A stretch of DNA of 7,650 nt from Chitinispirillaceae bacterium (GCA_016926315.1 JAFGOU010000117.1:1-7650); one strand, 5' to 3'; positions 1-7,639 are shown, counted from the first letter of the stretch. Program-made: numbers and translations. Notes: generated by a model from the letters alone, not told the origin.

Positions 1-3000
1 CGTATTGCCCCAACTCGAAAGAGCGCCTGAAGCGAGGTCTTTTGCCATAAGGTTCACCAAAAGATCGCCGGCAACAACAATCGAAGGTCCGCACTGCTCT
101 TCCGGGGTCGTTGCGGAAACCGCCATGCTCCATCCTGAACTGCCCAGGGCATTATACGCCGAAACCTGATAGTAATAGGTCGTACCAGGAGATAGCGTAT
201 TGTCGACATATTCCTCGATATCGCCCGCGGGCCTCGCGATTTCATCAAAATCATCGGTTTCTCCGGTCAACGACCGCTCAAGGCGGTACTCCGTCGCACC
301 TACCGACTCGGTCCACGCCACGCGAATGGAAGTGGAAGAAACCGCTTCAATCGATTTCATCGCAGGAGCGGGATGGGGTGCCTGTACCGTGACCGTTTTT
401 TCGTCCGTATATCGTGAGTAAGGATACGGCTTGCTGGCATTATAGGCCCGCATGCGATACGAATAGGTATTGCCCTCGCTGATTCCCTGCTCGTCCAGAT
501 AGCTGGTGGTATTTGCCGATGGACGAGCGAGCACCACAAAATTTCCTTCACTATTGGTCCGTTCGATGATGAATTCCGTCTCATCCGAATTGTCTTGCCA
601 GGTAAGAAGTATCCGTGACGAGGATGTTACTCCAGGATGGAAACTTCCCGGCATTCCCAATGAGTATGCCGGAGTGGTGACTGAAATCGGACTTGAAAAC
701 GACGAATAGGAATAACTACCACCCGCGTCTATATGATACGCTCTGATAATAAACAGCACGGTGGTCTGTTCCGATGTGCCGAACGTCAGGTTCGTCGTGG
801 CGGCAGGGAGCTCCTGGTCGATCAGGGCGTAAATTTCGCCCGGGCCATCTTTTTTCCAGCATATTTGATATCCTGATGTCGGATACCCTGAGCTCGCAGG
901 CGCCCAACTGAGGTTGATCTGCACCGGAGAGGGCGCGGACCCTGCAAAACCGACCGGTACGCCCGGAGGCGTGCCGGCAGTGGTCGATCCCTGACAGCTT
1001 TGCGAATAGGGCGATACACCATATTCATTGCCGGCCCTGATTCTGCACGTCACAATAGTGTTGTTTTCGAAACCGGTCAGTGCGGTTTGACCGGTTGGCT
1101 CCAGATTACGTTTAATCCTTTTAAAGCCGTTGTCTACCCGGGGTTCTCCCAGGTAATTGTAGGAAGCGGTATACTCCAGATCGAAAAAAAGCTCGTTATC
1201 GGAATTGTCCGTCCATGTAAACGTCAGGGTACTGGGGTCTGCCGACGCCACATTAAAATTCGATGGAGGCACGGCTATCGGGTGCGGCTGGGGTTCTGCA
1301 ACGCAATAGTTGGACACACCGCTCTGGCCGTAGTAATTGACTGCTGAGACAACGAAATAGTAGGTCGTCCCATTGATAAGGTTTTCGCAACGGAACGAGG
1401 TCCCTGTCGCGTTTCCCACGGTAACGTACGGTCCCATCCTGTTGAGCGACCGTTTGATATTGTACGATTCCGCCGCAGGACCCGAGCCCGGGGACCAGGT
1501 CAGGTCTGCGCTGTTGTCATACGAACTGGCAATGATACTTACCGGCACCGGAGGCGCCTTTGACTGGCCGGTCCCGTCAAGCGTAGAGGCCGAATCGATA
1601 TGCGTGCAGCCGGAGCGTGGCCCCGGGCCTGAGGCGTAAACCCGGTATTTGTACTTTGTTCCGGTCAAAAGACCCGCATCCTGGTAGCTCGTATTGGGCG
1701 CCCACACCTGTGCTGCGAATGAAAAACCGTTCTCCCTTGTCGCGTTTTCATCCCCGCGTTCCACCACATAGTAAAGGGCATTGTCCACGCCCGACCAGGA
1801 GAGGTCGATCCGGCTGCTCGATACCGCTTGAACAGAGAAGTTTCCCGGTGTCGCGGCAAGGCCGTAAGGCTCAAGGTTCAGGGCCACTTCAGGGCAACCG
1901 TAAAGATTATAGGAGTACAAATATCCTATAGATATCCCCTCCTCAAAAGGGAACCAATTCGCCCGCATCCCACTTAACGCCTCTCCTACGCTCATGCCCT
2001 GGGTAACCAGTCTTTCCGTGAAAAATTTCATATTGACGTGATCACGGTAAAGATTCCTTGTCCCGCCGATATACGCAACCGCGTTGTTGAGTACAGTGAC
2101 AAAACCGAGATTTGATGCGTCTTCCGGTTTCATGGTCATGCAGCTATTCGCGAAAACAATCGCCGGATACTGGTCGTCAAGTTCCGCGGCCGTGCCGTGA
2201 TGGATAATATCTACCGCGCCATGCTCCCACCCGTGGGTATACCAGGTAACAATCCCCGGTTTGAAGGATTTCCAGGTTTCTTTTACCAGTTCATAATTGC
2301 AGTAGGGTTGCTCCGGGAGCTCGGACATGTTGACAACGCCTTCCACAAAAAAATGGTAGACGTCGTCCAACACATCCACCATGGTGTAATTATAAGGATC
2401 GTACAGCCTCCGATGCTCCCATTGGGCGGGTTTGAGAATGTCATTGACGATATCCTCTCCTACGGAATAGTCGCTGTTCGGTTGGTTCCGAAACAACGGA
2501 ACAATCGGCAGCAGCGCGGCTCTTCGCCACTCGATATCGATGGCGTTCTTGTAGCTCATGGTTTTCCCGAGGATTTTATTGAGATCGCCGATATTCGGAC
2601 TGCTGCCACCCGGGGCCGGATAGACCGGAATCCTACCCACAATGACTTCACCGTGCTGGTCAACGATGCCGTTCGATCCGCTCAACTCCGAAAAATAGAA
2701 ATCCGTGGGACAGGAGGGATATTCATTTCCTATTGTGACAAGCTTCATCGGAACGTCCGGCAGGTTTGCCGCGGCAGGATTCGGGTCGCCGACAAGCAGC
2801 ACATACTGGATATTCTGGGTGAGATAATTCGCCCTGAGCCATTGCCTGACAAGGTTCGCGCACGCATCGGCCGTCGCACCTGTGCCGTACTGGTTTTCGG
2901 TGAGTACCATCACCTGAAACCCCTGCACACTGAGATCATTGATGTAATAATTAATATTCATCGAATAGTTCAGGATTTTATTGGTGGTGATTATCGCATA

Positions 3001-3726
3001 GCTGCCGGTGATCGGGATCCCGAGGGAGCTCGCGTCCGATGTCGTCGATTTCGTCTGAAGCGGAACGGTTTCCGCCGGCGCGGCGCCGTAATACTGCACC
3101 TCCGAAAGGTTGACCACCTTCTGGCCCAGAAGCCGTTCTGCCCAGGCGCACCTGGGCAGGTCGCGCACCGAATCCCTCGTTGAAAGAACCGATTTCGGCA
3201 CCGTGACCATGAGGGTGCCGCCCGTGATCACGCGCATCTTGCCGGTCACCGGGTTCCACCGGTACGGGTTGATCGAGATGTCCACGATCTTGTACTGACG
3301 CATTTTGCCGAATGACGCGTTTCCCTTGTATGCGGCCGGGAAAAAGTCGTTTTTTCCATAGACGGTCATGTCCTTGCCGTCAACGAGCTTCTTCGGCCAT
3401 ACTAGGTTGCCGCGTTCGTCGCGCGGCGGCTCGCAGGGGTGCACGAACGAGGTGCCGGCGACTTCCCGGTCCACGGGATTGACTAGCGAAATCTCCACGT
3501 CATTGAAGTCAACGTCCGGCGGCAGGATGAACGATACGAGATAGTGCGGGAGCGAAGGCTTGCCGGGCGCTCCTGCCACCGACGCACCGCTGAAAACTGC
3601 CGTTCCCTTCACCGTCTCGACGGTGACCTGCTTATGGGGCAGGGTGACCGAATACTGGGCCATCGCCTGAAGTACTGAAAACAGAATGAATGATACCGCA
3701 ACCGACCACCGAACCGCACTTGTCAT
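1..3726 (-). CDS. Secreted gingipain-like (peptidase C25) protease with six FN3 modules, C-terminus off the window
   Basis: The frame is open without a stop from the ATG at 3726 to base 1 (1242 codons visible; the protein is longer). The start is set by AGGAGG six bases upstream. Residues 1-23 form a signal peptide ending AMA before Q24. Residues about 25-250 resemble a C25 pro-region (a GKPSLPHY stretch near the start). The catalytic core spans about 255-620: GDPNP at 313-317, GRIP at 364, catalytic His498 in WYTHGWEHG and Cys529 in FANSCMTM, followed by an AYIGG strand as in gingipains. Six FN3-like modules start near residues 624, 724, 819, 920, 1021 and 1114, several with the bacterial W-x-D-N-S-x-(N/E)-E signature. 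After about 1206 a new domain begins (GDLLVNLMAKDLASG), which looks like the first strand of a ConA/LamG-like lectin fold. Family knowledge says C25 enzymes are extracellular cysteine endopeptidases; substrate and exact specificity are inference and unknown here. Any secretion-sorting tail would lie outside the window. Confidence 0.9.
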   Translation of the reverse strand, partial: MTSAVRWSVAVSFILFSVLQAMAQYSVTLPHKQVTVETVKGTAVFSGASVAGAPGKPSLPHYLVSFILPPDVDFNDVEISLVNPVDREVAGTSFVHPCEPPRDERGNLVWPKKLVDGKDMTVYGKNDFFPAAYKGNASFGKMRQYKIVDISINPYRWNPVTGKMRVITGGTLMVTVPKSVLSTRDSVRDLPRCAWAERLLGQKVVNLSEVQYYGAAPAETVPLQTKSTTSDASSLGIPITGSYAIITTNKILNYSMNINYYINDLSVQGFQVMVLTENQYGTGATADACANLVRQWLRANYLTQNIQYVLLVGDPNPAAANLPDVPMKLVTIGNEYPSCPTDFYFSELSGSNGIVDQHGEVIVGRIPVYPAPGGSSPNIGDLNKILGKTMSYKNAIDIEWRRAALLPIVPLFRNQPNSDYSVGEDIVNDILKPAQWEHRRLYDPYNYTMVDVLDDVYHFFVEGVVNMSELPEQPYCNYELVKETWKSFKPGIVTWYTHGWEHGAVDIIHHGTAAELDDQYPAIVFANSCMTMKPEDASNLGFVTVLNNAVAYIGGTRNLYRDHVNMKFFTERLVTQGMSVGEALSGMRANWFPFEEGISIGYLYSYNLYGCPEVALNLEPYGLAATPGNFSVQAVSSSRIDLSWSGVDNALYYVVERGDENATRENGFSFAAQVWAPNTSYQDAGLLTGTKYKYRVYASGPGPRSGCTHIDSASTLDGTGQSKAPPVPVSIIASSYDNSADLTWSPGSGPAAESYNIKRSLNRMGPYVTVGNATGTSFRCENLINGTTYYFVVSAVNYYGQSGVSNYCVAEPQPHPIAVPPSNFNVASADPSTLTFTWTDNSDNELFFDLEYTASYNYLGEPRVDNGFKRIKRNLEPTGQTALTGFENNTIVTCRIRAGNEYGVSPYSQSCQGSTTAGTPPGVPVGFAGSAPSPVQINLSWAPASSGYPTSGYQICWKKDGPGEIYALIDQELPAATTNLTFGTSEQTTVLFIIRAYHIDAGGSYSYSSFSSPISVTTPAYSLGMPGSFHPGVTSSSRILLTWQDNSDETEFIIERTNSEGNFVVLARPSANTTSYLDEQGISEGNTYSYRMRAYNASKPYPYSRYTDEKTVTVQAPHPAPAMKSIEAVSSTSIRVAWTESVGATEYRLERSLTGETDDFDEIARPAGDIEEYVDNTLSPGTTYYYQVSAYNALGSSGWSMAVSATTPEEQCGPSIVVAGDLLVNLMAKDLASGALSSWGNT

Positions 3727-3732
3727 GTTGTG

Positions 3733-3738
3733 CCTCCT
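3733..3738 (-). promoter_or_regulatory. Shine-Dalgarno AGGAGG of the downstream protease gene
   Basis: A perfect AGGAGG is followed by the six-base spacer CACAAC and the ATG at 3726. This decides the start over an in-frame upstream ATG at 3750, which lies before the ribosome binding site and would place charged residues ahead of the signal peptide. Confidence 0.85.
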
Positions 3739-3808
3739 GTTGCTGCGCATTAAAGGTAGCGTTGAGCCGTCGATCACCGTCGCCGGTGCCGTCGGCATGA
3801 TTGATTTC

Positions 3809-3836
3809 ATTAGAATAGTCCTGCAACGGTGACCAA
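3809..3836 (-). promoter_or_regulatory. Weak candidate promoter of the downstream protease gene
   Basis: TTGGTC (3836-3831) and TCTAAT (3814-3809) are separated by 16 bases, about 85 bases before the start codon and after the preceding gene's terminator. The -10 matches the sigma-70 consensus at five of six positions, but the -35 matches at only three. Some promoter is needed between the terminator at 3919 and the start at 3726; this is the best match I see, not a firm call. Confidence 0.25.
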
Positions 3837-3918
3837 TGCAGAACCAGTCAAACCAAAGGGAAAAAGCAAAGAGCCCCACCATAGCAAAGGACCGGTTATT
3901 TTTCCGACACCGGTCGAC

Positions 3919-3949
3919 AAAAAAACAGGGCTGCGATTTTTCGCAGCCC
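3919..3949 (-). terminator. Rho-independent terminator of the 816-residue protease gene
   Basis: Read on the minus strand, GGGCTGCGA, loop AAAA and TCGCAGCCC form a perfect 9-bp stem, followed by TG and a run of seven T. It begins 16 bases after the TAG stop codon at 3966-3968. There is no T tail on the plus strand, so it acts in one direction. It separates the two protease genes into different transcription units. Confidence 0.93.
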
Positions 3950-3965
3950 CATAACATCCAATACG

Positions 3966-6416
3966 CTATTTTCCAAACACCCGGAATTCATAAAGACTGG
4001 CCCTACTTGCCGCAGGCACTGCGGAAATATAGATCCGTACGTACCTCGCACTTGTGCTGAAGCTCTGGTATTGTGTTTGATCGGTACTCGTGTTACCGCT
4101 CAAATCTTTCCTTGTCGTCCAGTAAGTGTTATCGGTTGATGTCTGGATTTTATACTTATACAAACCGGCCTTCTGCCACATCACTTCGGTCCCGCTGATT
4201 GTTTTGCTGGCACCCAAGTCGACTTTCCACCATTGCGGCACAGCGGTCGTTGAAGCGCACCACCGTGTTGTTGTGTAATTATCGTTACCCTTTGATGCTG
4301 CATAGGTGGTGGAATAGGTGCTTGATGCAGAAGCGGTTTTTGATCTGGCAATGTTGGAGTGGGTTGTGGCACTCACCACACCCGAATACGCGGAGTTACC
4401 CCCGTCATTATAGGAAAAAACACGGTATTGATAGGCGGTTCCAGGCTGGAGGCTGCTGTTATCGGTATAGGTTTTAATATTGGCTGCAACCTTTCCAACA
4501 GAATAGAAAACACCTCCGTATAGCGCCCGTTCGATGTTAAATCCCTTTTCATTCGATGCGTTGTCCGTCCAGGTCAGTTTTACCTGTTCGCGTGAGAGAA
4601 CCGTGGCAGCAAGATTTGAGGGGGTTGCCGGTTTTGGAATCGTCAGGGTAGTGGTGAAAGCCACATTCGACGGTGCCGAAGTACCGTCTCCATTTTTGGC
4701 ATACATCAGATAACGATATTCGGTATTCGCCCTTAAACCGGTGTGCTGATAGGATTTGATATTAGGACCGATGGTGATGCTGTCCACAAGATTTACGTAA
4801 GAAAATTGTAGTACATACGCGCTTTCATTTGTGGCATTGTCCTTCCAGGAGAGATTTATCTGGGAAGTTGAAACTGCGGATGCGACAACGCCGGTCGCCG
4901 CGTTCGGAACCGAGGGATAGTGTATCGGATAAATTCTGCAGCTTACAGCTGAAGACGGCAGGGAGGTGGACCCATTCCAGCTTGAAACCATAAATTCATG
5001 GTCATCATCGTAGTCTCCTGCGAGTCCGGTTACCGTCGCGCACGTCTTATTTGCGCCGACGGTCTTTACACAATAAAAATCCTGATCGTGCGGACCTTTG
5101 ACAAAGATATCAAATTGCCATTCGTCCTGACTATTGTCCGCCCAATTCAGATATGCGCCTCCGCCTCCGAATGTCTGTTTAACGATAAGACTCGAAGGGT
5201 TACTACTCGTTTTAGGTTCAAAGAGCATCGAAGGATCGCCGAAAAGAGTAAATCCGCACTTGCTGGTGGCACCAATATCCACGCCCTTACTTTTTGCGAG
5301 GTTTAATGCCTGCCCCAACTCAAGGTTATTATAAAATACGTTTTCGGCAAACAGGTAACTTAAATGATACTTGAAATTCGTTGTATTACTGTATAAAAAT
5401 ACATTTGTACTTGCAACAACCGCAACGGACTGCTCCTTTAAAAGCGCATACGCGATCGGGTAGGGGCGCAGGCCTGTAATCTCCGCATTGCTGCAGCTTG
5501 CTGAGAATACAATAGATGGGTAAGCGCTTTTTAGTTCAGGCACCCTTCCAATGGATAATACATCGACAACGCGATCATCCAAACCATGCGCAAAATAGGT
5601 GACAAGCCCAAATGGGCTATTTTTCCAAACATTAATCACATTATCCTCAACACACGGTTTTTTTTCAGCATAGACAGGAACCTCGTCATCATATATTCGA
5701 AAAGTCGAAAATCTTCTTAATGGCATAAAGATATTATCCTTAATTTGTTCTCCACAAAGATAGGTCTTCGATTCATCTACAGGATCCATCGGGAGCAAAA
5801 CCGAATAGCGCCAGGGCGGGTATGAAGGCGTTGCATTTTCATAATCTTCAATTTTCTTCAGGATGGCATTGCAGTCTATCCAGTTATCACCGCCATAATA
5901 AGGGATACGGCCAATGGCCATATTGGGACAATTCCTCACATCAACTCCGGATGTCCTCCATATAGATAAAAAATCGTCCTCTTCACCATATTTTCCATCA
6001 CCATCAGGGTCCCAATTTGCCGTAAGCTCCGCATAATAATAATCAGTTGCGTATGGTAGATTTTGATGTGTTGGATGCGGGTAGGTTATCTTCATCGGTA
6101 CTTTGCTGGTAACCGGGTTCGGATCTCCGATAATTAATACGTAATAAAATCCCTGTGCATACCTTCCTTTCAGATAATTTCTTATTCTTTCGGCTGCGAC
6201 ATCGCCAGTTCCTCCACCCCAGGCATTTTCTTTAACTATATAGCTTTCAAATCCCTGATGATATTTATGCATGTGAAAGTAGTTTATTCCAGCACAATTG
6301 GATGCAGCTTCTTCTGTTGTGAGAATTAAAAATTTTGTCTTGTTTTGGCCCGAAGCGGTTCCAATGGCGATGGCAAAAAAGAAAAACGCTGAAACTAAAA
6401 ACGAAAACCATTTCAT
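3966..6416 (-). CDS. Secreted gingipain-like (peptidase C25) protease with FN3 modules and a C-terminal discoidin domain
   Basis: This is a complete 816-residue protein. Residues 1-23 are a signal peptide (MKW, a long F-rich hydrophobic core, ASG before Q24). The C25 catalytic domain spans about 25-400: GDPNP at 97-101, GRIP at 169, His277 in TYFAHG and Cys308 in FSASCSN. The 31-residue His-Cys spacing is identical to that of the neighbouring protease. An Asp-rich DPDGDG loop near residue 134 could bind calcium. Three FN3-like modules follow (about 401-500, 502-592 and 593-685), with WADNS, WKDNA and WTDNA signatures. Residues about 688-816 form an F5/8 type C (discoidin) domain: NIARSKTASAS at its start, a RWCAS turn, WWKVDLG, and a terminal ARYVRIYI...EFRVFGK. 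Unlike its neighbour it has no long N-terminal pro-region. No type IX sorting tail is visible, because the discoidin domain ends the protein. Likely role (inference): an extracellular protease tethered to glycan or cell surface. AGAGGGG six bases before the ATG supports the start. The gene is more AT-rich than the adjacent protease. Confidence 0.93.
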   Translation of the reverse strand: MKWFSFLVSAFFFFAIAIGTASGQNKTKFLILTTEEAASNCAGINYFHMHKYHQGFESYIVKENAWGGGTGDVAAERIRNYLKGRYAQGFYYVLIIGDPNPVTSKVPMKITYPHPTHQNLPYATDYYYAELTANWDPDGDGKYGEEDDFLSIWRTSGVDVRNCPNMAIGRIPYYGGDNWIDCNAILKKIEDYENATPSYPPWRYSVLLPMDPVDESKTYLCGEQIKDNIFMPLRRFSTFRIYDDEVPVYAEKKPCVEDNVINVWKNSPFGLVTYFAHGLDDRVVDVLSIGRVPELKSAYPSIVFSASCSNAEITGLRPYPIAYALLKEQSVAVVASTNVFLYSNTTNFKYHLSYLFAENVFYNNLELGQALNLAKSKGVDIGATSKCGFTLFGDPSMLFEPKTSSNPSSLIVKQTFGGGGAYLNWADNSQDEWQFDIFVKGPHDQDFYCVKTVGANKTCATVTGLAGDYDDDHEFMVSSWNGSTSLPSSAVSCRIYPIHYPSVPNAATGVVASAVSTSQINLSWKDNATNESAYVLQFSYVNLVDSITIGPNIKSYQHTGLRANTEYRYLMYAKNGDGTSAPSNVAFTTTLTIPKPATPSNLAATVLSREQVKLTWTDNASNEKGFNIERALYGGVFYSVGKVAANIKTYTDNSSLQPGTAYQYRVFSYNDGGNSAYSGVVSATTHSNIARSKTASASSTYSTTYAASKGNDNYTTTRWCASTTAVPQWWKVDLGASKTISGTEVMWQKAGLYKYKIQTSTDNTYWTTRKDLSGNTSTDQTQYQSFSTSARYVRIYISAVPAASRASLYEFRVFGK

Positions 6417-6447
6417 ACATCACCCCTCTCGTTTGTGTGGTGGTAAA

Positions 6448-6453
6448 ATTATA
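6448..6453 (-). promoter_or_regulatory. Probable -10 box of the 816-residue protease gene
   Basis: A perfect TATAAT on the minus strand would place the transcription start near 6441, giving a leader of about 25 bases that ends in AGAGGGGTG just before the start codon. No good TTGACA-like -35 is seen at the usual distance (the region is A-rich), so it may rely on an activator or on the -10 alone. Confidence 0.45.
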
Positions 6454-6819
6454 CCTTGTGAAAATCTATTGTTTTCGATCGGTTCTCTGTTTCCGTAAGG
6501 TTTCATCGGAGTAATTGCCGCTCTGTTGCCGCATACCTCTGTTATTAATCTGTTTTAATTCAACAACCAGGAGTCGTTGAATACTTGGAATAAATTACTT
6601 TCCGTATTTTAACGGCGCAAGTTTTTTTTACACCAATGTGTATCCCTTTATTAACGGTCCCATAATAGTATTCACGAAATACGCCATACCGGTCATTTCG
6701 ACCCCCCCCGGCCTGTCTTTATGTCCACCCTCCGCAGTGCTACGGAGAACGGAAAGCCGGATACGGCGAAAACGCGCAGGGTCGTGGTAAACTCTTGGAG
6801 AAATCTTGACGCGTTGAAT
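6454..6819. other. Intergenic region with no supportable gene
   Basis: About 365 bases between the end of the broken lipoprotein gene and the promoter of the 816-residue protease. I see no coding frame with a ribosome binding site. It holds a 7-bp inverted repeat (ATTCAAC near 6560 with GTTGAAT downstream), a T8 run near 6622-6629 beside a TACAC/GTGTA inverted repeat, a C8 run at 6702-6709, small hairpins at 6730-6747 and 6756-6767, and motifs at 6691-6703 and 6797-6810 that may be ends of a dispersed repeat. No convincing terminator for the upstream gene was found. Confidence 0.6.
6691..6810. repeat. Possible remnant of a dispersed GTCATTTCGAC...GGAGAAATCT repeat
   Basis: GGTCATTTCGACC (6691-6703) and GGAGAAATCTTGAC (6797-6810) resemble the two ends of a short intergenic repeat I recall from many Bacteroidota and other genomes, where they normally lie about 40 bases apart. 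Here about 95 bases separate them, including the C8 run and two small hairpins (CTCCG/CGGAG at 6730-6747 and GCCG/CGGC at 6756-6767). The motifs are seen directly; the family link is from memory and untested. Confidence 0.35.
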
Positions 6820-7396
6820 TTATTTCGCATTCTTTTCAAGCAGCAGCATTTCGTAGTTCAGCCGGTTATAATAGCCTTTCAGCAGTAATTCCTTCTGCAT
6901 TTCATACGATCCAAAATACCTGTTGCTTCCAGCCCATGAACGGTGCGGCATGGTTGACTTTTTTGCCGACAGGTCTTTTGAGAGCATCATTTCCATCCGT
7001 AGGGTACTTCTCGGCAGATAAGCGAACCAGACGTATATCGGAGACTCCATCGCAATCAATATGATAGGCGTTATTGCCCCCAGCGCTGTTATTAAAACCC
7101 CGGCAGTCTGCAGGCCTGGATTGGTGACCTGAATTGTTACCACCTTTAAAAACAGCGTGTTGTTACTATCGTTTTTGCAGGGTACCAGTGTGTAGTTGCT
7201 GTTGCGGCCATTATAATCCTGGATAAATCGAGTCGTTACGCTGTCGATATCATGCGTAATAATTCAGGCACTCTCTCTCCGCAATTCAGACAAACAGCGA
7301 TTTCATTGTTCGGCAATTCCTTTTTAATCACCAGTTTCGGCGAACATCCGATAAACAACCCCAGGGCAATAAAAAGTGGAAGCAATTGTTTTTCAT
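6820..7396 (-). pseudogene. Small membrane lipoprotein gene, apparently broken by two single-base losses
   Basis: Promoter and ribosome binding site point to the ATG at 7396, but that frame gives MKNNCF... and stops after about 22 codons. One added A in the A5 run after the ATG would give MKKQLLPLFIALGLFIGC, an excellent lipoprotein signal with the lipid-accepting Cys at 18, continuing through a CLNCGERVPEL stretch (a CxxC pair). That frame stops at 7236. A second one-base loss between about 7266 and 7236 moves the reading into the frame that continues DIDSVTTRF and runs to the TAA at 6820-6822. Repaired, the product would be about 192 residues with a hydrophobic segment (AGVLITALGAITPIILIA) in its middle and a charged C-terminal tail rich in Lys, Glu and Tyr. 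I do not recognise the family. Either it is a young pseudogene or both indels are sequencing or assembly errors. The longer upstream ATG at 7418 lies at the predicted transcription start and is not credible. Confidence 0.6.
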
Positions 7397-7400
7397 GGTT

Positions 7401-7406
7401 CTCCTT
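7401..7406 (-). promoter_or_regulatory. Shine-Dalgarno AAGGAG of the broken lipoprotein gene
   Basis: AAAAAAGGAG followed by the four-base spacer AACC precedes the ATG at 7396. It fixes the start codon and therefore shows that the lipobox frame is out of register with it. Confidence 0.75.
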
Positions 7407-7423
7407 TTTTCCGCACACTACCG

Positions 7424-7453
7424 ATTATAACACAAACGGTGATATTTTACCAA
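7424..7453 (-). promoter_or_regulatory. Sigma-70-type promoter of the lipoprotein gene
   Basis: TTGGTA (7453-7448) and a perfect TATAAT (7429-7424) are separated by 18 bases. The -10 is preceded by TGT, giving an extended -10 (TGnTATAAT). The transcription start would fall near 7417, leaving a leader of about 20 bases that contains the ribosome binding site. It lies downstream of the tRNA terminator, so the gene is an independent unit. Confidence 0.7.
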
Positions 7454-7516
7454 TCCTGATCAGCGCGGGGTATTACGCGAAGGCTTGAAAAACCTGCGGC
7501 GTTTTTGCCTTAAATG

Positions 7517-7550
7517 GAAAAGGCCGTTTGACCTGTTAGCCAAACAGCCT
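7517..7550 (-). terminator. Rho-independent terminator of the tRNA-Asp gene
   Basis: On the minus strand AGGCTGTTTG (7550-7541) pairs with CAAACGGCCT (7530-7521) over ten base pairs including one G-U, with a ten-base loop, and runs into TTT. It starts 12 bases after the CCA end of the tRNA. Confidence 0.85.
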
Positions 7551-7562
7551 GTTTCCACATTA

Positions 7563-7639
7563 TGGCGGGCTGGACGAGACTCGAACTCGCGACCTCCGGC
7601 TTGACAGGCCGGCGTTCTAACCGACTGAACTACCAGCCC
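7563..7639 (-). tRNA. tRNA-Asp (anticodon GTC), CCA encoded
   Basis: All cloverleaf parts fit over 77 bases. The acceptor stem is GGGCTGG with CCAGCCC, the discriminator base is G, and CCA is genomically encoded. The D arm is GTTC/GAAC. The anticodon arm is CCGGC-CTGTCAA-GCCGG, giving anticodon GTC. The variable loop is AGGTC, and the T arm is GCGAG-TTCGAGT-CTCGT with one G-U pair. A G at discriminator position 73 and anticodon GTC are both identity elements of tRNA-Asp. Its promoter would lie to the right of the window. Confidence 0.97.

Noticed and set aside
1..1870. Repeated module spacing of about 300 bases as a DNA repeat array
   Set aside because: The periodicity is at the protein level (FN3 modules); the nucleotide sequences of the modules are not similar enough to be tandem DNA repeats.
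2197..3183. A 328-codon open frame on the plus strand
   Set aside because: It lies wholly antisense to the C25 domain, codon-aligned with the minus-strand frame, lacks a ribosome binding site, and has low-complexity Arg/Ile/Val-rich content typical of a shadow frame.
3632..3826. A 64-codon minus-strand frame with an ADGTGDGD stretch, resembling a calcium-binding or dockerin-like loop
   Set aside because: It overlaps the leader and signal peptide of the large protease in another frame, has no ribosome binding site, and the Asp/Gly pattern comes from the CGACGG repeats.
6621..6642. T8 run beside the TACAC/GTGTA inverted repeat as a terminator
   Set aside because: On the plus strand the T run precedes the stem, and on the minus strand the stem is followed by A. 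Neither order makes a Rho-independent terminator.
7252..7488. A 78-codon plus-strand frame
   Set aside because: It is antisense to the lipoprotein gene and its promoter and has no ribosome binding site; the lipobox on the other strand is far stronger evidence.
7488..7506. AAAAAC/GTTTTT inverted repeat as a second terminator
   Set aside because: The stem is only six mostly A-T pairs, and the tRNA already has a much stronger terminator just before it.
7563..7639. tRNA-Asp as the attachment site of a genomic island
   Set aside because: No integrase, no second copy of the tRNA 3' end and no mobility gene are visible in the window.
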